Positions 41,916 to 50,817 of a DNA stretch of 51,309 nt are shown one piece after another. The notes beneath the pieces are model-generated. The model saw only the letters and a list, made by a program, of their open reading frames with translations. It was not told the origin of the DNA and did no database searches. A program made the translations under genes and the position numbers. Origin of the DNA: Bacteroidaceae bacterium. GTDB lineage: Bacteria > Bacteroidota > Bacteroidia > Bacteroidales > Bacteroidaceae. The stretch covers positions 1 through 51,309 of the forward strand of contig JAFWYQ010000002.1 of assembly GCA_017517605.1 (NCBI GenBank), given 5' to 3'. The number at the start of each line of letters is the position of its first letter. Position 1 is the stretch's first letter.

Positions 41916-42776
41916 TTACGAATTGACATGCAACAAAGCAAGCATATCATAGGGGATTCCCTCGTATGCTGCCACTTCAGAACGATTAAATTCGGCCATA
42001 GGATTAACCACTACGACAGTTTTAATATAAGGTCTAAGAGCAACCGCCAATTCTTCGTTTTCGGTGGAAGTACCTATCAAATAAAGTTCATCGAGCTCTT
42101 GATTCAGCGCCAACTGTTTCCACAGATTCAACACATAATAACAGCTATCTGCCACACTCCTACACGGAAAGGTGTTCAACACCAACGGCACATTATGGTC
42201 AAACACAACCACATCAACCGAACGGCGACCTTGGTGAATATAAGTTTTCCTATTGGCAACAGGCATACTGCTCTTCTTCTTTAACGCCAAATGATTGATG
42301 ACAGGAGTAATTGAAGCATACACATAAGCACCAGGCCATATTTCCTGCACCAATTGCCAAGCCGCCTGCTCCATAGCAAACACAATGACCGCATTGCTAC
42401 GATCCAAAATATTGTACAACACTTTTTCACCACAAGTCACATGGTGACAATGTTTATGCCAAATTTCAGCCTGCTCATCCTCAAACATTTCCAATGGAAC
42501 TACCGACCAGTTAGGAGTATCCAACAACACATTGATACGAGCATAACTTTTACTGCACAACAAATCATTCCCAGCCAATGTCTGCTTGATATTTGCCGTC
42601 AACGAAATGCTTGGGTCTACAGGTACAGAGGTATAAAGAAAGGATTGCTTGCCCGAAGGGTCAAGTATAGAAAAAGAAAATCCATCCGCACTAAGGCGGA
42701 TGGACAATATTTGATTCTTATCGTATAATGTCGGATTCACAACACGAACAAATTGATTATTCCCAGTTACCTGCAT
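41916..42776 (-). CDS. DUF3822 family protein
   Basis: 286 residues with an ASKHA-like (actin-fold) feel: two-part alternating beta/alpha, LSIRLSADGFSFSILDPSGKQ near the N terminus and VDVVVFDHNVPLVLNTFPC in the second half. Family function unknown; it is consistently found beside rsmD in Bacteroidales. Its start overlaps the end of the upstream gene by 20 bp. Confidence 0.88.
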   Translation of the reverse strand: MQVTGNNQFVRVVNPTLYDKNQILSIRLSADGFSFSILDPSGKQSFLYTSVPVDPSISLTANIKQTLAGNDLLCSKSYARINVLLDTPNWSVVPLEMFEDEQAEIWHKHCHHVTCGEKVLYNILDRSNAVIVFAMEQAAWQLVQEIWPGAYVYASITPVINHLALKKKSSMPVANRKTYIHQGRRSVDVVVFDHNVPLVLNTFPCRSVADSCYYVLNLWKQLALNQELDELYLIGTSTENEELAVALRPYIKTVVVVNPMAEFNRSEVAAYEGIPYDMLALLHVNS

Positions 42777-43443
42777 TATTGTTAGGCTCCTCTACGTCAC
42801 CCACCTTCAAGCCACAGTAACGATTCAACTTGTCTTGTTTGTCAATCAAGTTCAAAAGTTCCTGCTCATTGATGCCTGAGAGATATACTTCATACGGAGT
42901 TCTTGCCTCAAACAAATAAAGCGGAGTACCTGAACGGGTAGAGTCCACACGAGTCTCCAATTCAAACTTGGCTCCATTTCCAAAAGGAACGTAGCACAAT
43001 GAATCGGGATTGAAGTCTGCACCAAAGATAGAGTCCTTCAAGCTAACAAACACTGTGTCGCGGCTGAAACCTTCCAAACCTGCTTTCTTCACCTCGTTCC
43101 ACTTATTGGTCTTGCGAGCCTTTTCAATCATCTCTACAGCCTTTCTTTCAGTAAGACCATTTTCCAATTGCTCGTCAGTCAATTCGCCTTCCTTTTTCAC
43201 GATGGGCAATTGAGCAGTTTTCACAAACTGAATCAATGTGTCAAAATTATCGCAATAACCTTTCATGGTTATATTACGGTAATTCACCTGAGCATCACGG
43301 ATGTTAATGAGGCTTGCAATCACATCCTTCTCTCTCAAATCTCTCTCGTTCTCAAACTCAATAGGTCCCATAATACTACCATAGCAAAGATAGAGAAGAC
43401 CAAGGGCACAAAGGGCCAAAATTGAATTAATTAATACTTTCAT
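42757..43443 (-). CDS. Membrane-anchored protein of unknown function, rsmD-DUF3822 operon
   Basis: 228 residues from MKVLINSILALCALGLLYLCYG, one N-terminal membrane anchor. The remainder is a soluble alpha/beta domain (IRDAQVNYRNITMKGYCDNFDTLIQFVKTAQLP...). An ATG at 43482 would start upstream of the predicted promoter region and was rejected. The order hypothetical-DUF3822-rsmD is conserved among Bacteroides as far as I recall. Function unknown. Confidence 0.85.
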   Translation of the reverse strand: MKVLINSILALCALGLLYLCYGSIMGPIEFENERDLREKDVIASLINIRDAQVNYRNITMKGYCDNFDTLIQFVKTAQLPIVKKEGELTDEQLENGLTERKAVEMIEKARKTNKWNEVKKAGLEGFSRDTVFVSLKDSIFGADFNPDSLCYVPFGNGAKFELETRVDSTRSGTPLYLFEARTPYEVYLSGINEQELLNLIDKQDKLNRYCGLKVGDVEEPNNNAGNWE

Positions 43444-43479
43444 GATAATATTTAATTTTTTTAGTTTATATTCGTGCCG

Positions 43480-43487
43480 CAAAATTA
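43480..43487 (-). promoter_or_regulatory. -7 box of the hypothetical-DUF3822-rsmD operon
   Basis: TAATTTTG on the minus strand matches TAnnTTTG. Predicted start near 43473, 30 nt before the ATG at 43443. No clear -33 element. Confidence 0.45.
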
Positions 43488-43539
43488 GAATAAATAAATC
43501 TAATTAACGAACATTCGCGGTTTTTTTTCATTTAAAAAG

Positions 43540-44961
43540 ATGATAAATAGGTATTTTATAGAACAATTTAAGATTTTTTTTGGCTTAGAGCCTACAGAAG
43601 GGCAAAGAATAGCCATAGAAAAGTTAGGGGATTTCATGTTATCCGGACGAGAAAAAGATGCATTTATCCTCAAGGGATATGCCGGCACAGGAAAAACCTC
43701 TTTAGTGGGAGCTTTGGTTCGTCTACTGGATTCCATCAAGCAAAAAGTCATATTGATAGCTCCCACCGGACGTGCGGCCAAAGTGTTCTCACTTCATGCC
43801 GGACACCCTGCCTATACTATCCATAAGAAAATATATCGACAGAAAGTATTTAATGGAGAAGGCGGCAATTACACCCTTTCTGACAACCTGCACCAACATA
43901 CCCTCTTCATTGTGGACGAGGCTTCGATGATTGCCAATGAAGGACTTTCGGGGAAAACTTTCGGGAACGGGCGTCTGCTTGATGATTTAATCGAATATGT
44001 CTACGCCGGCCAAGGTTGCCGTCTGCTGCTACTTGGCGACACAGCTCAGCTCCCACCTATTGGTGAGGAGGAGAGTCCTGCTCTATCAAGACACCTCATT
44101 GCAGGGTACGGACTGGACGTAACGGAATGCGAGCTAAAAGAGGTGGTAAGGCAACTGAACACATCCGGTATCCTGTGGAATGCCACGGAATTAAGGAGAT
44201 TGGTGTGCGACAACGGATATGGCATTCTCCCACAAGTAAAACTTGCAGGATTCCCCGACATCTGCAATCTGCCGGGAAATGAATTGATAGAGGCTTTAGA
44301 ACAAAGTTATTCCCAAGTAGGCATAGACGACACCATGGTCATTTGCCGCAGCAACAAACGGGCCAACATCTACAACAACGGCATCCGTTCGCGGATTCTG
44401 TATCGCGAAGAGGAACTGAGCAGTGGCGATATGATTATGATTGCCAAGAACAACTACTTTTGGGCTACAGAATACAAGGAGATGGACTTTATAGCCAACG
44501 GAGACATCGCTGTGGTCCGACGGGTACGCCGCGAACGCGACCTATACGGATTCCGCTTTGCAGACGTGACCGTCAGATTCCCCGATTACGACGATTTCGA
44601 AATAGAAGCCACCGTACTGCTCGATACCCTGCAAAGCGAATCTCCTGCCTTGACACATGAACAAAGCGACAACCTGTTCAATTCCATCATGGAAGATTAT
44701 TCCGACATACCTCAAAAACGGGAACAACTGAAAAAACTTAAGACAGACCCGTATTTCAATGCCTTGCAAGTGAAATATGCCTATGCCGTCACCTGCCATA
44801 AGGCACAAGGAGGGCAATGGAGCCATGTCTATATCGACCAGGGATACATTACCACAGAAATGATGACCCCCGAATACTACCGGTGGCTATACACAGCCTT
44901 TACCCGAGCTACAGAAAAACTATATCTGGTAAACTTTCCCAAGGAACAGACAACAGAATAA
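43540..44961 (+). CDS. RecD-like ATP-dependent DNA helicase (AAA family)
   Basis: 473 residues. Superfamily 1B helicase: Walker A GYAGTGKT (46-53), Walker B FIVDEASM, motif III LGDTAQLPPIG, and C-terminal UvrD_C_2 motif YAVTCHKAQGGQWSHVYID followed by LYTAFTRATEKLYLV. It is shorter than RecD (about 600) and RecD2 because the extra N-terminal domain is missing. A role in repair or recombination is inferred. Divergent from the DUF3822 operon. Confidence 0.9.
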   Translation: MINRYFIEQFKIFFGLEPTEGQRIAIEKLGDFMLSGREKDAFILKGYAGTGKTSLVGALVRLLDSIKQKVILIAPTGRAAKVFSLHAGHPAYTIHKKIYRQKVFNGEGGNYTLSDNLHQHTLFIVDEASMIANEGLSGKTFGNGRLLDDLIEYVYAGQGCRLLLLGDTAQLPPIGEEESPALSRHLIAGYGLDVTECELKEVVRQLNTSGILWNATELRRLVCDNGYGILPQVKLAGFPDICNLPGNELIEALEQSYSQVGIDDTMVICRSNKRANIYNNGIRSRILYREEELSSGDMIMIAKNNYFWATEYKEMDFIANGDIAVVRRVRRERDLYGFRFADVTVRFPDYDDFEIEATVLLDTLQSESPALTHEQSDNLFNSIMEDYSDIPQKREQLKKLKTDPYFNALQVKYAYAVTCHKAQGGQWSHVYIDQGYITTEMMTPEYYRWLYTAFTRATEKLYLVNFPKEQTTE

Positions 44962-44965
44962 AAGT

Positions 44966-45034
44966 TTAAGTCTCGCAAGCTCAACTTTTTGGAGTTAAAG
45001 GAGTTATCGCTTCGCTTGAACATATAATTGTCTT
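44966..45034. repeat. Family G repeat, second copy in inverted orientation
   Basis: GCAAGCTCAACTT and GGAGTTATCGCTTCGCTT are reverse complements (13 of 13 and 16 of 18) of words at 17023-17103. It lies in the short gap between the convergent helicase and FtsX permease genes. Confidence 0.6.
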
Positions 45035-45074
45035 TGCCAAACAGAGACGTAACAAAGTTCTCGGACTGCCCCCT

Positions 45075-47444
45075 TTACTTCATTATCGTATCCACCGGGC
45101 GTTCCTTGGCTGCGCGCCAGCTCTGCACGGTGACGGTAAGGCAGATGACGGCGGCCACCAGCAGGAAGGCTACGCCAAAGAGCCACCAATGCATCGGTGT
45201 GCGGTAGGCAAAGGTCTCAATCCACCGTTCATACAAGGAGTAGGCGACAGGGGCGGCAATGACAAAGCAGACCACAAGAATGCGGAGGTATTCCCAATTG
45301 AACATCACAAGAATTCTCTTGGTGGTGGCACCGAACACCTTGCGGATGCCGACTTCTTTCCTTCGGGCTTGTGTCTCGAAGAGGACGAGGCCGAAGACTC
45401 CGATAAGAGGAATTAGGAGGGAAATAATGGAGACGAGCACCAAAAGTTTCAATTGTCTCATTTCGTCAGCATAAGCTGCATCAGCAATATCGCTATTGGT
45501 ATAGATTTCCCATTCAGAAGTGCCATCAATTACTTTGGCAAATACCTCATCTACATAGCGTCTCACTTCGGCTATCTTGTCGGGCGATGTCAGACGAAGC
45601 ACACAATAACCTCCCCTCCCTTGTCCAACAACAAAAGCAATTGGTTCTAAGGATTTTTTGAACGAGCCATACTTGATGTCCTCACAGAAACCAATAATAT
45701 CCCCCCAAAAAGAGGTGTTCAGTTTTAACCCAAACATTTTTCGAGCAGTCTCATTGCAAATCACACAGGTTTTCCCTTCGTCTTCAAGACGAAAATTGCG
45801 TCCTTCGGTTATTTTAATTCCCATAGTTGTAAGGAAGTTATGACTTACAGGGAAACCTTTAAATCCCACAAAGTTCCCTTCATAAGTAGTACTCCATTTA
45901 CTCCTATTATCCTCACCCAGGCAATAATATGACCACGAAACCTCTTTCACGGCAGGATGGTTCTTCATCAGGTCGGTCAAAGGATCGTAGTAAGCCTCCA
46001 TATCCATCTGCCAATAGTCTTTCACAAATACATACATCACCGAATCGCGTGCATACCCTACGGGAGCTGTCCGCACATAATGGTTTTGACTTATAACAAG
46101 CAACACCATCAGCACCGTCACTATCGCCACGGCGAATTGGAAGCTTATCAATCCGCGTCGAAGAGAGCGGCCAGCAGGTGATAGCGCAAAACTGCCATTG
46201 ATGACCAATGCGGGCTTACGCGATGTGACGTACCAGGCAGGATAACCACCAGCCACGATAGGAACCAACAGTGCTAACACTACGGTCATACCTATCACCG
46301 CACCATTATGCCCGAAAGACAAATCACACTTCAGCCACTCGTCCACCAAACCTTTTTGAATGATGATAACCAACAGAGCATAAGCCATCAACACGGCCAA
46401 TGCCACATTCAGCAAAGCTTGCCCCATCAGATGCCAGCGGATGCTCGAAGCCTTTTCGCCAAACACGCGCCGCACATTGATGTTCTTTATCTGATAGGGC
46501 ACCATGGCCATAGAGAAGTTAACATAATTGATGCTTCCCACCACAATAATAAACAGAGCCGCCAACGCAAGAAGCGTCACAACCCCATAGTTGCCACCAT
46601 GTCTGCGAAAAGTTTCACCCAAATGCACACGGTCTTCAATGTTTGTAAAATAAACATCGTGAATAGGAAGGAAAGTGAAACGAGCAGCTTCATTACGAAG
46701 CATAATGCTATTAATCCGCAAATTCTCAGAAAGTACTTCACCATCCACTCCTTTGCGTAATTTCACGAAAAGATTAAAATCCTTGAGGTCTCCATCACCT
46801 AAGAACCTGTCCCATCGTTCACGGCTGAAACTCCGATACATCACATTATTCAGTTGGGAGTTTGTCGGAAAATCACGATAGACACCTCCCACGCATACCT
46901 CCCAAAAGTCTTTCTCTCCAAAACGGCGACCTACGTAAGGACCGGATTCTCCAAAGAGTTTCTTGGCGAGGCTTAACGGAATAAAAACATTGTTCGGATC
47001 GTGAATAGCGGCCGTATTCCCTTCTATCAAATTAAAAGTAAAGACCTCGAACAATCCTTCCGTTGCATCAATAACAGGTGCTTTAATAGGCTCATTCATG
47101 CCCTCAACATCTATAGGACTCAAATCGTAATTATAACCGTTGAGCACAATAACTGAGGCTTCAAAATCTTGCGTTGAGCGACAAATCTCTTCGGAGAAAG
47201 AAGCTGAAAAATCTTTTTTCTCCTTCAACGAAGGAAATATTTTTTCCCACTCTTCAAGGGAGGTATCCTCGTAAAATACTTGACACACTCTGTCCGCATC
47301 CTTATGAAAACGGTCGAAGGTCACGTGCCACATTACCTCCGCCATCAACACGTAGAAGATGACAAACGCCAAACTCAAGCCCAACAGGTTGAGCCAAAAG
47401 GCTGCACCACGTGCAGCGAACAGATTCTTCAAGTAATCTTTCAT
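45075..47444 (-). CDS. ABC transporter permease, FtsX/MacB-type
   Basis: 789 residues. A membrane segment near 15-38, a large periplasmic MacB_PCD-like domain, three segments in about 290-410 (FIIVVGSINYVNFSMAMVPYQIKNINVRRVFGEK), a second periplasmic domain, and three C-terminal segments (about 680-785). ARRKEVGIRKVFGATTKRILVMFNWEY is the FtsX signature. No ATPase gene is adjacent, so it may pair with a distant one. Used for envelope stress or export in Bacteroides; the substrate is unknown. Confidence 0.9.
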   Translation of the reverse strand: MKDYLKNLFAARGAAFWLNLLGLSLAFVIFYVLMAEVMWHVTFDRFHKDADRVCQVFYEDTSLEEWEKIFPSLKEKKDFSASFSEEICRSTQDFEASVIVLNGYNYDLSPIDVEGMNEPIKAPVIDATEGLFEVFTFNLIEGNTAAIHDPNNVFIPLSLAKKLFGESGPYVGRRFGEKDFWEVCVGGVYRDFPTNSQLNNVMYRSFSRERWDRFLGDGDLKDFNLFVKLRKGVDGEVLSENLRINSIMLRNEAARFTFLPIHDVYFTNIEDRVHLGETFRRHGGNYGVVTLLALAALFIIVVGSINYVNFSMAMVPYQIKNINVRRVFGEKASSIRWHLMGQALLNVALAVLMAYALLVIIIQKGLVDEWLKCDLSFGHNGAVIGMTVVLALLVPIVAGGYPAWYVTSRKPALVINGSFALSPAGRSLRRGLISFQFAVAIVTVLMVLLVISQNHYVRTAPVGYARDSVMYVFVKDYWQMDMEAYYDPLTDLMKNHPAVKEVSWSYYCLGEDNRSKWSTTYEGNFVGFKGFPVSHNFLTTMGIKITEGRNFRLEDEGKTCVICNETARKMFGLKLNTSFWGDIIGFCEDIKYGSFKKSLEPIAFVVGQGRGGYCVLRLTSPDKIAEVRRYVDEVFAKVIDGTSEWEIYTNSDIADAAYADEMRQLKLLVLVSIISLLIPLIGVFGLVLFETQARRKEVGIRKVFGATTKRILVMFNWEYLRILVVCFVIAAPVAYSLYERWIETFAYRTPMHWWLFGVAFLLVAAVICLTVTVQSWRAAKERPVDTIMK

Positions 47445-47510
47445 AATCGCATTTTTATTGTTATATGCTTATTTTCAATATCTTACAATTCCCTCTAAAA
47501 TCCTTTTCGT

Positions 47511-47614
47511 GGAAACTCGCGTTTCCCAGTAGAGAAACTGTCGTTTCTGTGCAGGGGAACTGCAGTTCCCCTATACGGAAACGCGAGTTCCTCTTAAGGG
47601 AAACGGGAGTTCCC
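47511..47614. repeat. Five tandem short hairpins (GGAAC/GTTCC words)
   Basis: Hairpins lie at 47511-47526 (GGAAAC/GTTTCC), 47533-47548, 47554-47571 (an 18-bp perfect palindrome), 47577-47591 and 47598-47614, separated by 5-6 bp. The first and fourth are inverted near-copies of each other. The array starts 67 bp upstream of the FtsX permease ATG and would lie in its leader. It occupies part of the 694-bp gap 47445-48138. Confidence 0.8.
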
Positions 47615-47956
47615 AAACTGGAGAAAATCAGTCCCCAATCAGAGGCATCGGAATTACCCTTTGGGGGAATTTGAATTACCCTTATGCGTACTCCAAGTAA
47701 AGACTTGAGTGGTACGTGGAAGTTCAACACTCTTCATTCTTCACTCGCGCAGTTCATTTTCCGCTAACAAAGATATTGATACTTGCAAGAACTTTTATGT
47801 TAAAACCTGTTAAATCGTTTTTTGAGCCTTAAAATTGTATGATTTTCATACACTATTTTTGGAGGGGAATGGATTTTAATGCGTTTTTAAGGGAAAAATC
47901 AAGTAAAAAGAGGTACAAAAAAAGGCTGACGTCAGGAAGCATCTGTGAACGCAAGC

Positions 47957-48048
47957 TGTAGGGGCATCCCCTTGTGGGTGCCCACACACATAAGGCATCG
48001 CAAAACCATAATGCCCAACCACGAGGGATTGCCCCTACGGTGGACGTA
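47957..48048. repeat. Family E dispersed element, copy 2
   Basis: Starts TGTAGGGGCATCCCC and ends GCCCCTACGGTGGACGTA, sharing its ends with 29146-29256. Inside are different sequences, including two GCCCAC-type words. It lies just before the ferredoxin gene 3' end. Confidence 0.75.
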
Positions 48049-48138
48049 TGCAGTAACTATTCAGTGAGATAAGAAAAAATAAAGGCAACTACCATTGATA
48101 TGGAAGTTGCCTCATTTTCTTTAATATTGTACCCTAAA

Positions 48139-48306
48139 TTATCCCAAGCTGATAGCTTCAGAAGGACAAACATCGGCACATGCACCACATTCGATGCACT
48201 TATCGGGGTCGATAGAATACTTTTCGCCTTCGCTGATAGCTTCAGAAGGACATTCGCTGATACAAGTACCGCAAGCGATACAATCGTCATTAATTACGTA
48301 AGCCAT
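48139..48306 (-). CDS. 2[4Fe-4S] ferredoxin
   Basis: 55 residues, too short for ordinary open-frame cut-offs and read by hand. Two C-x2-C-x2-C-x3-CP motifs lie at C9/C12/C15/C19 and C37/C40/C43/C47, each followed by SEAIS, the classical clostridial-type ferredoxin. It could accept electrons from KorAB or other 2-oxoacid oxidoreductases. The start ATG at 48306 and the predicted -7 box at 48354-48347 fit. It is monocistronic. Confidence 0.97.
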   Translation of the reverse strand: MAYVINDDCIACGTCISECPSEAISEGEKYSIDPDKCIECGACADVCPSEAISLG

Positions 48307-48346
48307 TTTCTTATGAATTTAAGTTATTAGTACTAATTAGTCAGTG

Positions 48347-48354
48347 CAAAAGTA
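48347..48354 (-). promoter_or_regulatory. -7 box of the ferredoxin gene
   Basis: TACTTTTG on the minus strand matches TAnnTTTG. Predicted start near 48340, giving a leader of about 34 nt. No clear -33 element. Confidence 0.5.
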
Positions 48355-48450
48355 ATGGTTTTGATTTATTCTTCCACACATTCTGCCGACAAATCTCGCA
48401 ATTTGTACAATTTCTAAATACTATGAATACAGTTTTCGTAATCTATCCTG

Positions 48451-49740
48451 CTATTTCACAACCACCTTTTCTCCTTTCAAGATATAGATACCTTTTGAAG
48501 GATTGGGAATGAGGCGGCCATTCAAGTCATAGTACTCTTTTTCTTCATTACTGTCCACTTGAGGAGACTCGATAGACACGGGGTCAATCGCATTGATGTT
48601 TATCGTAATAGTGTGTTGGGTACCCATGAAGTCCGTAAATACTGCAGTAACAGTACCTTTCTTCTCCGAGGTAGCCTTCATGCGTCCAAAAGATGTTATA
48701 AGGAAATCGGAACTGCTAAAAGTCGCTTCACTGGCCAAGTCTTCTTTATGACCATCAACAAAAGTTGCCATAAGTGTCAAATCATGTATTTCGTTGACAT
48801 TTATAGTAAGATCCTTGTTCTCGATACTCTTTATTGTATAGAAATTATTTAAATTATTGGGCATAGTGTAAGCACTGTCTTTCTTTGCCTCAAGCCCCAT
48901 TGCCTCAAGTGCCTGATAAGCATATCTTCGCCCCATCATCCGATAGCCTACAGCAGAAAAGTGCCAAGGATCTGAACCATTCCCCGGACAACCTTTGGAA
49001 CTCACCACGTAGGAAGTGGGAACTGTATTGGGCATCTGTGCCACCACATTGTTATGGGCATAACAAGAACCTCCATTCTCCTGACGGAGAGTTTCGCCTA
49101 CAAACAAAGGTACATCTGCCGCCTTCAGATTCAAATCCTTAAGCAGGTCGTTATAAATAGTCTTCACCATAGATGGCCAATTGGGGTCTCCATTGTTTGA
49201 ACAACCCTGATGCAACAAGATTCCTTTAATTACACCTTTCTCTTGTGCCTTCTTTCCCATATCCACAAGGCGTTGGTAAGGCTTCCCCCCATAGTAGTTC
49301 TTGGCTAATGTAGCCCACCATTCATTAGGGCTTTGGGCCAACTTAGAAGAATACTTGTACTTGTCAAACATCTCGATGGGACTTCCTCCCATTGCTACTG
49401 CTACCACACCCACTTTTACGTCAGCAGGCAATGCTGCCACCATAGTGCGCCCGAAGTAGTCGGCCATCCCTAACTTTCCCATCGGACTGACAATAGGACA
49501 ATTGGCAGTATACCATTCACCCATCACACGTTTAGGACTTGAAAAATCGGTGGTTGCCAACATCTGGAATCGGGGATCCACATATTGGTTGTCCGCAGTT
49601 GACCATTGGGCATTACCCTCCATATTGGACTGTCCGAAACAGAGGTAAACATAGAAATTGGGGTCTGCCTCTGCGATTGCATACGAGAACGACGTTGCAG
49701 CCATGATGCATGACAAGAAAAGCTTTTTCATTCGTAACAT
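48451..49740 (-). CDS. Secreted SGNH/sialate-O-acetylesterase-type carbohydrate esterase
   Basis: 429 residues from MLRMKKLFLS, or 426 from M4 (49731), with a signal peptide ending near AIA. The SGNH-like CFGQSNMEG motif gives candidate nucleophile S35. AVAMGGSPIEMF, GILLHQGCSNNGD and SDPWHFSAVGYRMMG supply the remaining blocks, as in CE6/sialate-O-acetylesterase enzymes. An Ig-like domain (about 300-380) follows. The C-terminal tail YYDLNGRLIPNPSKGIYILKGEKVVVK resembles the tail of the PL1-GH105 protein. Likely deacetylates plant or host glycans. Confidence 0.88.
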   Translation of the reverse strand: MLRMKKLFLSCIMAATSFSYAIAEADPNFYVYLCFGQSNMEGNAQWSTADNQYVDPRFQMLATTDFSSPKRVMGEWYTANCPIVSPMGKLGMADYFGRTMVAALPADVKVGVVAVAMGGSPIEMFDKYKYSSKLAQSPNEWWATLAKNYYGGKPYQRLVDMGKKAQEKGVIKGILLHQGCSNNGDPNWPSMVKTIYNDLLKDLNLKAADVPLFVGETLRQENGGSCYAHNNVVAQMPNTVPTSYVVSSKGCPGNGSDPWHFSAVGYRMMGRRYAYQALEAMGLEAKKDSAYTMPNNLNNFYTIKSIENKDLTINVNEIHDLTLMATFVDGHKEDLASEATFSSSDFLITSFGRMKATSEKKGTVTAVFTDFMGTQHTITININAIDPVSIESPQVDSNEEKEYYDLNGRLIPNPSKGIYILKGEKVVVK

Positions 49741-49770
49741 AATTGAAAAATATAAGTTAATAATTGGCAA

Positions 49771-49778
49771 CAAAGGTA
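49771..49778 (-). promoter_or_regulatory. -7 box of the esterase gene
   Basis: TACCTTTG on the minus strand matches TAnnTTTG. Predicted start near 49764, which rules out the longer open frame starting at 49773. Confidence 0.5.
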
Positions 49779-49889
49779 CGAAAGATACTATACTATAACA
49801 TTGCGGCTTGTTTCAGATAATTCGTCAAATGTTTCAACGAAGAGTAAGAAATGGAAAAGACAGCCATTCTTTACAATAGTTTCAAAACA

Positions 49890-49972
49890 TATATAGGTTG
49901 CAACTCCAACGTATATAGTACGGAGCTACAACCTATATAGTATAAAGCAACAGACTATATAGTACGTTGCTT
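49890..49972. repeat. Hairpin array of TATATAG and GTTGC words
   Basis: TATATAGGTTG... (49890-49907) pairs with 49922-49939 at 15 of 18 positions. AAGCAAC (49945-49951) pairs with GTTGCTT (49966-49972) around a palindromic ACTATATAGT core. It lies just after the rhaD stop and may terminate rhaD or insulate the esterase promoter. Confidence 0.7.
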
Positions 49973-49986
49973 ATGGAATAAAAGAC

Positions 49987-50796
49987 TTATTTCGGCAAAC
50001 CGAAAGTATCGCTCAGTTCCTTCATCTGGGCATCGCTCATACCTTCAGGTTCAAAACCCATATTCTTGGCTGCGATGTAGATAAGTGCAGACTTGTTCAA
50101 TACATCTACTTGGTCGAAAGCCGACATAATGTCAGTATCAACGGCAAATACACCATGCTTTTCCCACATCACCACGTCGTAATCGTCATCTATGGCTTTG
50201 ATAGTGGCATCAGCCAACTCCACACCACTGGGCATCAAGTAAGGAACCATGCCAAGTCCACGCGGACAGAAGGCCTTGGTCTCGGGAATCATACTCCACA
50301 ACATACGGGTAGCCACATCCTTTTGCATATACTTCTGACTGTGTGTCAAAGCAACCAGTTCAATAGGATGAGTGTGCAAAGAAGCACGATAAGGAGAGCC
50401 CTTGGCCAACAGATAATTGTGCACACTCAAGTGTGAAGGAAGCTCTGAAGTGGGCTTCACGGGATTGTCGGCAATGATGACATAGCTGGCACAATCATCC
50501 AATATACGGATGATAGAACCGTTATCCATCGGCCAACGAGCCAAGTCGCGCATACGCATCTGGGTACCCTTGCAATAGAAGTAACATCCCTTCAAGTGAG
50601 GCAATGTGGTACCTATCTGCATCACATCGCTGATGGCAGGCATAGCCTTGATTTCGTCATCAATATATTCAGTAATGTTCACGGTGATGTTGCCTCCGTT
50701 ACGCTCGGCCCAACCTTTCTGCCACAGGTAACCGGCAACCTCTGCCACTTGTCCCACGGCCTTGGCCAATGCGGGACGATTGTCTAATATACTCAT
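49987..50796 (-). CDS. rhaD: Rhamnulose-1-phosphate aldolase
   Basis: Zinc-dependent class II aldolase that splits L-rhamnulose-1-phosphate to dihydroxyacetone phosphate and L-lactaldehyde. 269 residues. WAERNGGNITVNI near the N terminus and candidate metal ligands H141 and H143 (LHTHPIE) and H214 (EKHGVFA), with catalytic E118 (TSELPSH), are intact. It is 21 bp downstream of a sugar-porter gene, indicating a rhamnose uptake/catabolism operon that extends beyond the window. Confidence 0.95.
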   Translation of the reverse strand: MSILDNRPALAKAVGQVAEVAGYLWQKGWAERNGGNITVNITEYIDDEIKAMPAISDVMQIGTTLPHLKGCYFYCKGTQMRMRDLARWPMDNGSIIRILDDCASYVIIADNPVKPTSELPSHLSVHNYLLAKGSPYRASLHTHPIELVALTHSQKYMQKDVATRMLWSMIPETKAFCPRGLGMVPYLMPSGVELADATIKAIDDDYDVVMWEKHGVFAVDTDIMSAFDQVDVLNKSALIYIAAKNMGFEPEGMSDAQMKELSDTFGLPK

Positions 50797-50817
50797 ATCT
50801 CAAGTCTTTATTTCTGA

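Noticed and set aside
47465-47674. 69-residue frame across the hairpin array
   Set aside because: Translation just reads the palindromic repeat (SRETVVSVQGN...), so it is an artefact of the repeats.
48057-48290. 77-residue frame over the ferredoxin gene
   Set aside because: It is out of frame with the 55-residue ferredoxin, whose eight cysteines are unmistakable.
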